The position numbers and the translations under genes are program-made. Positions 41,181-51,604 of a stretch of DNA of 64,000 nucleotides are shown piece after piece. Numbering within the stretch: position 1 is the stretch's first letter; each line of letters opens with the position of its first letter. Location: positions 868,001-932,000 of the forward strand of contig JAHDVF020001353.1 of NCBI GenBank assembly GCA_022606425.2. The letters are read 5' to 3'. This stretch comes from Lepidostoma basale (lineage: Eukaryota > Arthropoda > Insecta > Trichoptera > Lepidostomatidae). A model generated the notes under the pieces. It did no database searches. It had not been told where the DNA came from and saw only the letters and a list, made by a program, of their open reading frames with translations.

Positions 41181-41659
41181 GTTAATACTTTAATTTTAAA
41201 ATATAATAATTTAAAGTGGAACATGTTGGAACAAGATGTTTTTTCAATCCCAAGGTTATAAGTCGAGTTAATTGGTCAGTTTTATTAGTGTTTATTTTTA
41301 CTGGCATGGAATTATTCATTACGAGTAATGAAAGGGTGCGGTGGAGGGAGATTAAGGGGTTGCGAAGTCGACTGGAATATAGGGAAGTTTTCCTTGCGAG
41401 GGGAGGCATACCAAAGTCGTTCCCGATCTGAACTAATGCAATATGCAAGACAATGAGATCTTGCGGGGCTTTGTTCGACTTTTGAAAGTATTTGATTACT
41501 CAAGACTAGTGACGCAAAAAGCTTAAGGGAAAGCTTCGTATTCTCCGTTTCGTAGTGAAAAAATATTTTATTTTGCTTTTTGATTAACTAATGGCGTTAA
41601 CACCGAGGAAACACTTCTGAGTTATTTGCACAACTGAAAGAAGAAATGACAAATTTTTA
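41181..41659. other. No gene seen
   Basis: Open frames of 63-88 codons on both strands lack motifs. No supported feature. Confidence 0.35.
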
Positions 41660-41765
41660 TGAATTAAAACACTGTTTTTTCCACTTTTGAATTTATTTTT
41701 CTCTTCAAACATGTTGAGAAAAAAAAATACTCAAAAGTGGAAAAAACAGTGTTCTAACCGCCCTA
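41660..41765. repeat. Inverted repeat related to 7889-8030
   Basis: aacactgttttttccact and agtggaaaaaacagtgtt with inner arms ttatttttctc / gagaaaaaaaaat. The ribozyme-like centre is deleted, leaving cttcaaacatgttgag. Confidence 0.7.
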
Positions 41766-42174
41766 CCTTCGGGTAATTTTCCGAGAAACGTGCAAAAAAA
41801 GCTGGTTTTTGTATTAATGAAATGTAATTATATATTAATTTTATTTTTTAAATTACGAAACATCAAATACTCGGCCGCACACTTCGCCTGCCCCTTGTAA
41901 AACTATCATATTTATGAAGACTTGTACTCAAGTGTTGTTAGCACACGCGCGTATCCCTAAAAGTTTGTACATTTTAGGTACATTACTTTTTCTCAAGCGC
42001 GTACGTGATACGGGATAGCGAAGGATGGTACAGTCGAAGTGAACGTATTACGTACGTTCAAATACGTAGGGTGGTTAATTCATAAAAATTCATCATTATG
42101 GAATTCCACAGTGTTAACAACGCCTTAAGTTTATCTAAGAAAGAAGAAATTGTTAAATTCGTATAGAATATAGA
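41766..42174. other. No gene seen
   Basis: Shares gaattccacagt and taagtttatct with 8052-8090, otherwise unassigned. Confidence 0.35.
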
Positions 42175-42435
42175 CATATAAAGCGCATGGATGGAGAAAG
42201 AATGGTTAAGAAAGTATATGTTAATGATGTAAGTCGATTACGGAGTCGAGTCGAAAAATGGCTTGACCAATTTAATCAAATTTTAAAGTTAGAAGTCGGA
42301 AGAATCTACGTGCGTCCATGACTCGTTGTATGAATGTGGAGAAAGCTAGAGAGGTGTGTCTAGATAGTAGTGTGGTGGTCCATTCTCTCTGCCTACCCCT
42401 GCGGAGACACGGCGTACTGCTTTGTTTGTTTGTTT
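42175..42435 (+). mobile_element. Family B2 LINE, 3' end
   Basis: MDGERMVKKVYVNDVSRLRS, then LDQFNQILKL and RRIYVRP in broken frames. It ends gacacggcgtactg plus (TTTG)3 at about 42421. Confidence 0.7.
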
Positions 42436-43261
42436 TTCGTATAGAATGTTGAACATTGAACATTTTTTGTTTTAATTCTTTTTCTGATTTTAAGGGTATT
42501 TTACTTAATTCGCTACTTCACTGTTTTCCATGAAAGTTAGAAGAATATCATATAATATAATATAACTTCTTAAATCTGGCATTTCCATTTCTATGAATTT
42601 ATTTTTATAATGATATATAATATATAATAATTATTTTCTAAACTATCGCAAATATTAGATGCAGAGTTCATTTAATATTTAAAATAGTACTTATTTGCGC
42701 TAGAGATCATATCAAATTAAATTAAATCACAACAATGGCACTTTAAACGCCCGTGCGCCGCGTGCAATAAAGGAAGACCACTGCCCAAGCAAATATTCGG
42801 GTGACTTACGACATATGCGTAGCTGTTGTAAAATTAACTTTATATCTTAAATGAGTCTTCCTAATTTGGAAAAATAAAAAACGTTATCAAAATAAAAGAT
42901 TATTTATAATTTACAAAAGATTTATTTGTATTTTTCACGTTTTAAATAATTACACATTAAAGTTAAAAAAATAAAAACATAATATTATAAAATAAATATA
43001 TTAAATTTAAAAAAAAATTTCGTATGCCAAATTTTAAAATATGTTTCTATGCATTGACCTATTTTAAACAGTGAAGTACATAGATTTTGCGTTTTATTAG
43101 GCGTGTCGTAATAAAACAACAAATATCCCAAGAGTCGACCTTGTAATGCAGGTAAAAACACTTATATAACGCATCATGACCATATATTTATCGGAACCGA
43201 AAATAAAATTATGGATCGGTATCTCAAAGACATTATTTACGTAAGCTATAATAATATCTAG
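42436..43261. other. No gene seen
   Basis: Strongly AT-rich at 42550-43060. A CpG-bearing stretch at 42745-42800 has no ORF. Confidence 0.35.
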
Positions 43262-43645
43262 CGGGGCGTTAATGGCGGTAGCCTTTCACATTGTGTTATA
43301 AAGATCTTCTGCTTAATGCTTAAATCTAATCTTCATAGATGGCGCATTGAAACTGACATGTGAATTGTGGTGTTGGATATTGATATATATACAACTTCCA
43401 AAAATTTGTCAAACATGGTGGTCATAAGAAAGGTGGTATGGGGAATGTTGTAATTACATAAAGCGTGCGCTTAACCCAACCAATGACAGGTCATAAGTCC
43501 TGTAAACGCCTCGATCACCACATTCAGATTCCAGTTTGCATCTTCGTTTCTATTGAGATAAAATTAATCCTTGAATTGATAACCCGCAATGGGTGAATAA
43601 AATGCAGTATTCGTCTACAAGTATTTGTATACATTTCAAATGTTG
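43262..43645. repeat. U1, diverged subtype, full right terminus
   Basis: gatggcgcattgaaactgac, then ccaatgacaggtcataagtc, tctattgagata, acccgcaatgggtga and the terminus tctacaagtatttgtatac. Confidence 0.7.
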
Positions 43646-43659
43646 TATTTATATTTTGA

Positions 43660-43791
43660 ATAATATTGTCATAAACCAGTGTAATCCGATAGCGAAATAT
43701 ACCATAATCACCGGTCTCGTATGGGACCGTTGAGCATTGAACGACGCAAATCCGCGGTCCCAAACGGGACCACTGGGCGTCTAAAGGTTAA
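43660..43791. mobile_element. Possible piggyBac-type end
   Basis: The sequence ggtcccaaacgggaccactg, then gggcgtctaaagg, abuts TTAA (43788-43791), as at a piggyBac-type terminus. No transposase and no second end are seen, so this is tentative. Confidence 0.25.
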
Positions 43792-44145
43792 TAGTAAACA
43801 TAGCATTATTTATTACTTGGGCAGACCTTTTGTGTCCTTTCTTTGACGCTTGAGAGGCGGAAAGCGCGGGAAACTTGAGATCTAATGACGTCAGACTAAA
43901 CGGTAAACAACAATAAGACGAGTGACGCGCCACGATCGTTGTGATTTGTGACAGTTTAAGTGAGATGGAAGCCTTCGGGCACGCTGAAAAAATAATTGAA
44001 TTTTTGTTCCACCCACACCGACATTTCTCACGAAAATAGTTTTTTTCAGATTTGTTTCTTAGAGTATAGAACCTCAACCCTTATACTATCATACGTAAAT
44101 GCATGAATTGTACATAAAGGCTACATAACAACTTTGTTTATTGTT
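43792..44145. other. No gene seen
   Basis: A 98-codon minus frame (44077-43781) has no recognisable motif. Confidence 0.35.
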
Positions 44146-44325
44146 TCTTGAACTTCTTCTTCTTCTTCAAGTGCCCTGTCGGGTCCCCCCAATGTTGGCG
44201 ATCACCTCGACGAACCTGTCCGCTCGGAACAGCTCCTCCACACTTCGGATGACGGTCCACTCGCTCACATTTCGCAGCCAGGACATCTGTCTCCTACTGG
44301 GCCCTCAGCCCTTCTTGAATAATCA
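44146..44325 (-). mobile_element. Family C LINE, 3' end
   Basis: The (GAA)n tail is at 44153-44168 on the minus strand. VRVDRHPKCGGAVPSGQ-like and VIANIGGTRQGT blocks are frameshifted. Confidence 0.6.
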
Positions 44326-44944
44326 TGTTAAACTTCATTTTTTGTTGGTACACAAACAATGGATCTAATGTACAATCTTCTCCTTCTACTTCTTTTCATC
44401 CAATTTTACTCCACTGCTGGTTATAGGTCTCTTCTAAACTCCTCCAACATTTTGGAGGATTACTGAATGAAGGCCAAAGTCGGTCCGAAGAAGTGTCGGG
44501 AGACAGACTACCAGGTGGAACGATGATATTATGCTGACAGTGGGAAGGGCCTGGAGAACACTGGCGAGAGACCGAAAGGGATGGCGTGGGGGTGGAAAGG
44601 CTTACGTCCAGCAGTAAATGGAGACGAAGTAAACTGATATTCTCAATTCATAAAACTGAGTGTGTCGAATAAGCTTCAACTAAAGTAAATAATTACAGTA
44701 TCATATAGCACTTTAAGCTGTAAGAATTAGAAGTGTAACGACCCTAGCGAAAAACCTCGTTAGAAAGTTTTAGGAGATTTTGATGATGACGGATTTTACG
44801 ACATCATTTATTTTAGGAACCTGCTTGTACGTATACCTGGCCTGACTTGAAGCAGCGGCGTAAGTAACTATTTGCACTATTCAGGAACTTCCGTATTTCA
44901 AAATTTATTCGAAAGCTTTATAAATATCACCCTATTGTCAAAAT
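44326..44944 (+). mobile_element. Family K LINE scrap in unassigned DNA
   Basis: 44440-44640 reads WRITE, SRSEEVSGD and PGGTMIL, then WRTLARDRKGWRGGGKAYVQ and Q, the C-terminus of family K with frameshifts. The rest of the interval holds nothing supported. Confidence 0.5.
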
Positions 44945-45065
44945 GACGACATTCTTGGCAGAGTGGTAAGAGCTATGACTGCCTCGCCGAGTTCGATTCC
45001 CGGCGACGGTAGTATGATTCCCATACTATCTTTGGTCTGTTATAGAGTTTATGTAACATGGTCGG
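44945..45065 (+). mobile_element. SINE, 5' part
   Basis: A-box ttggcagagtggtaag, B-box gagttcgattcccg, then a diverged body ending near gtaacatgg. Confidence 0.7.
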
Positions 45066-45164
45066 CTGGGCGCTGCATGGACGTGGCAGTACCATCTCAG
45101 ACGTCCCTATCTTGGATCTTGGACTTCCAATCCTCTGATCTGACTCCCAATAACTCCCAATAAA

Positions 45165-45365
45165 GTACAGCGGAGTATAGAAGTAACTTAGGGTAGATTA
45201 AATGTGATCTGGCACCCCCTTGTTGTTGCCGTATTTAAATGTAAGTCCCGGATGGACCGAGGACAGGCCCAAGGAGTATACGAGCGAGGCTGACAAATGG
45301 GCGCCGCTACGCCCTATAACAGCCTTAGGTATGTGGCGGGAACTTCTATGTTCCTTTTAAAAATA
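45165..45365 (+). repeat. U3
   Basis: caataaagtacagcggagta, then gatctggcacccccttg, ccgtatttaaatgtaagtcc, gcgccgctacgccctataac and gtggcgggaacttct. Inverted match at 63605-63800. Confidence 0.7.
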
Positions 45366-45564
45366 AAAATAAAACTGTAGGTCCTTCAGAACGTGGTATT
45401 TTTTTCAGGAAATTCATTTTATATTCTTATTTATTATATGCTTCGTGATGTACGAAGAAGTCAAATATTTTATTCTATGTTCGCCATACTTTATGTTGTA
45501 GATGTTTTCTTTTCTTTTTTATATACTTTGTAAACAACACTTAACATTTTAAAAAATTATATTG

Positions 45565-45610
45565 AATATCACACATGTTTCGGACAACCCGATCCTTCCT
45601 CAGTGATATT
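45565..45610 (-). ncRNA. Hammerhead ribozyme-like motif, strong stem I
   Basis: Minus strand: stem I AATATCA / TGATATT (7 bp), core CTGAGGA, extra A, stem II GGAT / GTCC (one wobble), GAAAC, ATGT. The residue at the expected cleavage position is G, which hammerheads do not cleave. The fold is kept but cleavage is probably lost. Confidence 0.5.
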
Positions 45611-45778
45611 ATAAAGACATTCAAAATATTATAAAATTATTTACAAATATTATCTGTTTTAACATCTGTCAAAACTGATCATATTTGAAAACAATTTTAT
45701 ATTCTTTTTCTTTTTCTTTTATACTTTGTACACAACACTAACTTTAAATTATAATTAAATATCAGACAAATATCTTTC

Positions 45779-45820
45779 TATCACTGAGGAAGGACCGGGA
45801 TGTCCGAAACATGTCTGATA
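45779..45820 (+). ncRNA. Hammerhead ribozyme-like motif, complete
   Basis: Stem I TATCA (45779-45783) pairs with TGATA (45816-45820). Core CTGAGGA at 45784-45790, extra A at 45791, stem II GGAC / GTCC at 45792-45795 and 45802-45805 with loop CGGGAT, GAAAC at 45806-45810, short stem III within ACATGT, and the cleavable GTC ending at 45815. Every conserved type I position is satisfied except the extra base after A9, which some natural hammerheads tolerate. Outside it, AATTAAATATCAGACA (45753-45768) and its complement (45812-45827) form a competing 16-bp hairpin. Confidence 0.6.
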
Positions 45821-45849
45821 TTTAATTTTTTTTTTAAATTGAGTTAAGT

Positions 45850-46417
45850 CTTCTTCTATCCCCTCGCCTCTTCCCGTTACTTGGGGTCGGCTTTTCTTAT
45901 CATTTGGCGCCAGGTATTTCTTTCGTAGGCAGCTTCCTTCTTAAGGCCTAGGCCCTTCATATCCGTCTGCACATTCGTCAGCCAGGTAGTTTGAGGTCCT
46001 TCTCTCCCTCTCCTACTAGTCACTGAAAAACACATTTTCACGACGTGGTCGTGAGGTCTCCTCATCACGTGAACATACCACCGGAGCCTTGTTTCTGATA
46101 ACTTTTTTTTATAGGGGCTACCTTGAAACTTCCCCTCACATATTCGTTGCGCACCTTGTCTTTCAATGTGACTCCTCCTGACCACCGCAGCATGCGCATT
46201 TCTGTTGTATGGAGTTTTTGTTAATGTATCTTTTTTGCTGGCCATTATTCGCTTCCGTATAGTAATGCCGGCCGGATAGCTGTTTTATAAATCTTGCCAT
46301 TTGTCCTTATTCGCATTTTCGGATCACACAGAATTCCAGTCAGCGTTCGCCATTTATTCCATCCAGATATTGTTCGGTCGGTTATGTCCGCTTCAATTGA
46401 CCCATCTTCTGAAGTCA
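45850..46417 (-). mobile_element. Family E (RTE/BovB-like) LINE, 3' end
   Basis: Minus strand from 46400: EADITDRTISGWNKWRTLTG, KIYKTAIRPALLYGSE, then after a frameshift a TEMRMLRW-like region, RLRWYVHVMRRPHDHVV, REGPQTTWLTNVQTDMKGLG and WRQMIRKADPK, then stop. This order is typical of RTE/BovB polymerase C-termini. A MITE interrupts its 5' side at 46418. Confidence 0.75.
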
Positions 46418-46833
46418 AGGCCGTGCCACACTGTTTGAAACAAGCTCTCCACAGGGGTGACCTTGGTGGAGAGCTGTGGAGCCCACGATTGGTGTAGCGT
46501 CCACATACTGTTGTAAACAAGCTCTCCACAGGGGTCACCTTTGTGGAGCCCACGGTTGGTGTGGCTTCCACAGTATACACCATTTTCGTTCAATACGTCC
46601 GCACTCCACCGATGCGATGCCGCTATGCAACTGACCTTGACTGGTGGAATGTGGAGCGCCCACACCGTGGAATGCATGTTTACAACGGCGGGATCCACAC
46701 GCTACTATGCGCGTCCGTTCACAAAGGTTGTTGAAAGTCAAACGAATTTTTTTCAAACAAGTGTCTACACCGTTTTAAACCGCCGGTGGAGACCGATGTG
46801 GAGAGCTTGTTTAAAACAGTGTGGCACGGCTTT
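46418..46833. mobile_element. MITE with internal tandem repeat
   Basis: Inverted ends aggccgtgccacactg and cagtgtggcacggct, continuing into aaacaagctctccaca on each side. Inside, a unit of about 73 bp containing aagctctccacaggggt is repeated (46439, 46512). No ORF of its own. TIR resembles that of 48078-48321. Confidence 0.75.
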
Positions 46834-47385
46834 AAGTGTTGTATACAAAGTATATAAAAAAGAAAAAAAAAAATTTTTAATTTAAAATATGATAATGCAT
46901 ACTTGACAATCTTTAGTTTTGCCTCTGTCCCGAGTGCAGCCGTCTTTATAGAGATTGGCAAAGAGATGCTGTTTATGTTACCAAGATACTTAAGTTACCT
47001 TCCACTTTGAGTGCATAGTTTAACATAGTTTATTGCACATTAAAAAAATACTCGTGCATTTTTCATCTTGCTATGAAATTTCAAATTCGAATCATAATTA
47101 CTTTAACAATTTTTAAAACACAGGAATTATTCCACGTTTGAGTTTATTTTTTTTAGTTTATATTTGAAAATCTTCGTGACCGAATTAGAAAACAGGAATC
47201 CGAAGAATCTAAGAGATTAAACACATTGTCATATAGGGGCGCCAAAGGAGAAGATTCTGGAACAGGCATGTCTCCCGTATCACTTCCCAAGAGGACGGAG
47301 ATATAACCAATAACAGGTCATCAGACCCATAAAAAGAAGAAGGGAAGGACTTATTTTCTTAACATGTTCAAAGGTATTAAATAAA
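46834..47385. other. No gene; ribozyme-repeat scrap
   Basis: 46838-46870 repeats the outer arm of 45510-45830. The rest is unassigned. Confidence 0.4.
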
Positions 47386-47389
47386 GGTG

Positions 47390-48020
47390 AACGTGATGTT
47401 CCTTCGTCGTATCTCGACTCGACTATTGCAACGCAATTTACGCCAACATACCCAAGAAACAAATAAATAAACTTCAATCTGTTTTCAAGGCGGCAGCACG
47501 ACTTATAAAAGTGTTCCAAAAAACTCGCATATTTCACAACATCTATAAGATCTTCACTGGCTCAAGTGTCCTGAAAGAATGCAGTATAAACTATGCTGGA
47601 CGGTTTTTAAAGAGCTTCGCGGAATGCCACCGGCTTATATATCTGAACTTTGTGTTGCTGATAGCCCTAACTTGCGGCAATCTACGCTTCGATTAGCAAA
47701 CTCCTCGGCAATAGGCAGATTAGTTGAGCCAAAGCGCAACCCCCGGACAAATTTCAGAGATCGGGCTTTCGCAGTAGCAGGTCCGTCCGCCTAGAATATG
47801 CTTCCTGCACGCCTCAGATGCATTGACAATCCGACAGATTTTAAATCTCACCTAAAAACCCATATTTTCAAAATATCGCATAAAATGTAAACAACGGTTA
47901 TCTGATTGCTGGTGTCACATGCAGCTCTCATGACTAAAAACATTTTCAAAGCGCCCTTGAGGTGAGCTATTCACGAAAACGGCGCTATATAAATAGCCTA
48001 ATTATTATTAATATTATTAT
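47390..48020 (+). mobile_element. L2-like LINE, C-terminus with (ATT)n tail
   Basis: LDYCNAIYANIPKKQINKLQ, then AARLIKV (47400-47520), then in the next frame KLCWTVFKELRGMPPAYISE, RNPRTNFRDRAFAVAGPSA and FKSHLKTHIFKI. These are landmarks of CR1/L2 polymerase C-termini. The 3' end has aacggcgctatataaatag and (ATT)n at about 48000-48022. Two frameshifts and one stop. Confidence 0.75.
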
Positions 48021-48077
48021 TAATCTGTCATTAATTTATTTTTGTAGATTTTGCTATTTAACTAAGAAGATTTTAGA

Positions 48078-48321
48078 TTTAAAGGCGGGCCACACTGTGG
48101 ATAAACATCGGTTGTATAGGGCTTCTATCTCATTCTACGCCGGGTAAAATAATGCGAGGAAGAGAGATAAACGTACCATGTTTGTTGTGCATGTTTGTTT
48201 GTTGCACATGGTACGTTTATCTCTCTTCCTCGCATTATTTTACCCGGCGTAGAATGAGATAGATAGTCTGGCTCGTTGGTGGAAACCGATGTTTATCCAC
48301 AGTATGGCCCGCCTTTTAAGC
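48078..48321. mobile_element. Palindromic MITE
   Basis: Ends aggcgggccacactgtgg and ccacagtatggcccgcct are flanked by TTTAA on both sides. The two arms are reverse complements along almost their whole length (tctcattctacgccgggtaa; aagagagataaacgtaccat), so the transcript or single strand would form one hairpin. No ORF. Confidence 0.85.
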
Positions 48322-48804
48322 TGAAAATCCATATTTTTCATATTTCATACCCAATTTAATGTCAGTATAAGCTCTTTTTAAGATGTATATTAAGTTAAAA
48401 TCCACTGAGTCTCAAAGGAGTATGGACTCGACGCGTCCGCGCCTATAGTACAAGCGCAGTCTGATTTAAATAAAATATATGTGTACTGTTGACATATATG
48501 GACTACTTTGTCACGTACTTTTACAAATATTTAAAGTCGTTCCCAACATTACCGAACTGCTAATTCGAACAACAAAATATCTATTACGTCATTCGACATT
48601 TCTCATAGAGTGAAAACCATTTGCCTCGAGAACTCACTCCCCAGATACAGTTAAGTTAAAAGAAAATCGCTAGCGGAGAGGTTAATTTATGAAATATTTT
48701 TAAATACATCTTCCACGGGTGACCTCCTCTATTTTTAGGTTAAAAATATAACTAAAACAAACGTACTTCATAAGTAATATCTTGGTTTTTAATTATTGTA
48801 TATT
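48322..48804. other. No gene seen
   Basis: No supported feature. Confidence 0.35.
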
Positions 48805-48850
48805 TACATCTGAGGATGAAGGAACTCTTCACTTCCGAAATATGTTGTGG
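48805..48850 (+). ncRNA. Hammerhead-like motif
   Basis: Core CTGAGGA, then TGAA, GGAA / TTCC, GAAAT, ATGTT; stem I ACAT / GTGG is partial with a wobble. The stem II insertion is longer than in other copies. No inverted partner. Confidence 0.35.
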
Positions 48851-49814
48851 ATCATATATTTATTTTGTAAAAATATTTAATAAATTATATGGAATATCTT
48901 CTTCAATAAACATCCAAAAAAACGAAAATTCGTGGCTTCAAAAACATTTAAAAAAATTGGTTCGTTAACAATTATTTTTCATTTAGTTTGTCCTAAGTTA
49001 AAAAGTTAAATATTTACAGTTATAATTACGCAAAAAATGTGTTTGTTCTTGATACCGACATGAACACAAAAATTACTCTGTTTTACATTGGATGCCGAGC
49101 CTTGGATAAATACCATCTCCCTGAATAAATAATGTTATTCATCAGAGCGATCCATTGAAATAATAACGGAGACGCGTTCTATGGCATTAATGAAATGTTT
49201 GCCGGAAACCTAGCCGTGAAATGAAACTCATATACGAACATGATTCGCCTGTTTTATAAAGGTACCTATAATAGTGATGAGCCGTGCAATCGCGAACCGG
49301 TTCGGAAGAACCGCCTCGCGAATTTCTGCCTATGTGAGCTAAAACAGTAAAAAAACTTTTTATTAAAGATCATCTGTAGAAGATAAATGATTTCGCTCCT
49401 TTAAGTTTCATCCACAGGCTTTTTTCCGGTTCAATTGACGTCATCAATATTGACGGTCAATTTTTTTTTAAATTCTCATTCAATATTTATAACTCAAAGG
49501 AATATCTCATTTATATAACATTAAAGCTAAATAATAATATTCATAAATTTTTTTGCTCAAAATATTCAAGCGGTCTCTAACCATGACCAATTTTACAAAT
49601 AATTAATTCATTTTCGATTATGAAAAAACAATTATATTATCTACTTACCTGTCTTATACTCACGCTGTTTCTCCGAAAGGGTAGGCAGATAGTATGGACC
49701 GTCATACTGTACAATTCCTCTATCCTTAACAACGTGACGTGAATTTACTTAGCAATATGAAATTAAAATAAATAAAATCAAAGAAATAATCTACTTAGGT
49801 AGGTAATTGAAAAT
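48851..49814. other. No gene; one family B scrap
   Basis: 49660-49735 is a decayed minus-strand B terminus (actcacgctgtttctccga, ggtaggcagat). A G/C-richer stretch at 49280-49330 has no ORF. The rest is AT-rich. Confidence 0.4.
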
Positions 49815-50075
49815 AACTTTGTTTAAGCAACCAAATATTTTTAAAAATATTAAAAAATACGACATGTTTCGAAGGATACCTCCATCTTTAGGTGTAAAAA
49901 TATATAAACTAAACAAAAAAAGTCTAGTATAAAAAACGCATTTGAAATTCAGTACAAAATTTTTCATTTAAAAATTAACCTGGGGTATTTGTTATAAGTA
50001 CTAATAATTATTTTATTATCAGTAAGAACTAATAAATAATATTAAACAATAATAATACATGATGATAATATAAAA
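49815..50075. repeat. Ribozyme-like repeat, one arm
   Basis: Minus-strand core at 49857-49894: CTAAAGA (G5 changed), extra T, GGAGG / CCTTC, GAAAC, ATGTC. The interior (aaattaacctggggtattt, agtaagaactaataaat) matches 60650-61020 and 33605-33655. Confidence 0.55.
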
Positions 50076-50539
50076 AAATATGAAATTGTATTTTAGAAAA
50101 ATCGTTGAAAAGACATGATTTATATATAAATTAATAATTTGCATTTGATTGGAAATAGGAGCTTGGCAGATTAAATGTAGACAAAGTATTTAAGGAGAAA
50201 GGAGTAAAAGGAGGAATCTGATTATTAAAGAAATATTCGTTTAATTGTCCCACCACACCTTTTCATTTAGTATTCTGTCATACTCGTACATATTATTTGC
50301 ACACATTCTTCTTAAAGAACTTATTTATCCTGGCGCTCTGTAGCTGCCGGACGTTTTTTCAAATAGCTCCCCATTTAAATAAAATTTTGAGGGTCTGAGT
50401 ACTCCATTTGCGTCTATTTAACATCTATTATCACCTTTTAATGAATCCAAACAAATCTGTGTATCCAAAATTTATTATTTACGTACGAGTATAGTTTCAG
50501 TGAAAAGAACAAATTAAGTTGAAATACGTGAGTGTTTTT
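50076..50539. other. No gene; decayed scrap
   Basis: A weak family B-like stretch on the minus strand (50260-50330, acattcttcttaaagaact) is the only signal. Confidence 0.3.
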
Positions 50540-50840
50540 AATATAAAGTGCATCGTGTAAACGTCTCTAAACGGCTATTTTCGAGTCGAGACCTCAAAGA
50601 TGGTTGCCACATGTGTGTCCGAGTGTCCAGTGAATTGTGTGAAGTGCAACAGGATGATTTATGAGGGAACGCCCAAATTCTTGGAAATAGTTTGTGAACT
50701 TTTACTATGTGCCAAAACATTAAGAGTTACAGCCTGATAAAACGGAGCATCTTCTACAGCGCCCTTGAGATGAGCAATTCATAAAAATGGCGCTTTATAA
50801 ATTATCCAATTTATTATTATTATATTATTATTATCTTTTA
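50540..50840 (+). mobile_element. Possible internally deleted L2-like element
   Basis: A 45-codon frame at about 50599-50736 reads MVATCVSECPVNCVKCNRMI, with paired cysteines, and ends LRVTA. It is followed within 20 bp by an L2 3' terminus (cagcgcccttgag, aaaatggcgctttataaat, ATT repeats). ORF1 proteins of such LINEs can begin with Cys-rich fingers, so this may be a 5' end joined to a 3' end. The frame itself is unrecognised. Confidence 0.3.
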
Positions 50841-51224
50841 ATTTTGTTTAAATTGCCAGCTCTTAGGTTTATTTACATACATAAGTGTTGGCATAACACT
50901 AACAATCGAACCGGTTCGTTTTCTGAATCAAGACATCTCTATCAAAGGAAAATAATAATCCCGGAAACGCGGGCCGAACTTGAACTACAAAACCCCAATC
51001 GGAGATATACAAAACCCCTAATCCCGCCCTGTCCGGACAACTTCAGGCTTCCAGTGTATTCAAATAAGATTTCCAAGGAAGTAACTTCCCTAATACATTT
51101 TCCTTCATCCCTGACTCGAGTTATACGAATACGTCCTTAAAAATTGTAATAAAAGTCTAAACATCGATTGTCCCATTTAATTTTTCTCACGTTTACCAAA
51201 ATATAAATAACAACATTCATGCCG
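50841..51224. other. No gene recognised
   Basis: The frame 50787-51140 has a Pro-rich end (NPNRRYTKPLIPPCPDNF) but no family motif. It may be part of an old retroelement. Confidence 0.3.
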
Positions 51225-51395
51225 AGTTGTAAGTGCTACGACTGCCACACCAAAGGTTCCGGGTTTGATTCCCTGCGATGGCGATGTGATTGTTACACTA
51301 TCTTTTGTCTGGTGTAAAATTCACTTGTATATACAATGGCGATAGATTAGCTCCTATTACATGTCACGAAAATCAATATTATAGCCAAACCCTTT
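51225..51395 (+). mobile_element. SINE
   Basis: A-box tgccgagttgtaag (diverged), B-box gggtttgattccc, then gatgtgattgttacact and atggcgatagattag. The 3' end is lost. Confidence 0.7.
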
Positions 51396-51399
51396 ATAC

Positions 51400-51604
51400 T
51401 CTTATGCTGAGTTGAAGAGAGTTGCCGAGGACCGAGCGGGGTGGAAGAGGAGATGCGTCGCCTTGCTGCAGACCAATAATTAGATTGAGACCGGAGAAGA
51501 AGACCCTTTATATCAACTTGGATCGCGATGTAAAGAGGCTATATCGTGACATATTTGCTCCAAATTCTCCCGGTGATGACGTCATCACCCAATGGAACCC
51601 TTAA
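51400..51604 (+). mobile_element. LINE 3' scrap, RTE-like
   Basis: One frame reads ELKRVAEDRAGWKRRCVALL, the ..AxDRxxWR..-type end of BovB/RTE polymerases. The following 130 bp (to 51604) are unassigned. Confidence 0.4.

Larger units (their letters stand above)
45510..45830. repeat. Inverted pair of complete ribozyme-like motifs
   Basis: Left arm 45510-45612 and right arm 45700-45830 share actttgtaaacaacac-type sequence and carry the two motifs listed next, on opposite strands. The spacer of about 90 bp is unrelated AT-rich DNA. A third copy of the outer sequence (gtgttgtatacaaagtatat) lies at 46838-46858. Confidence 0.7.

Noticed and set aside
41182..41503. Overlapping frames of 63-88 codons on both strands
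   Set aside because: Mutually overlapping and lacking any motif; length is expected by ch​ance in this window.
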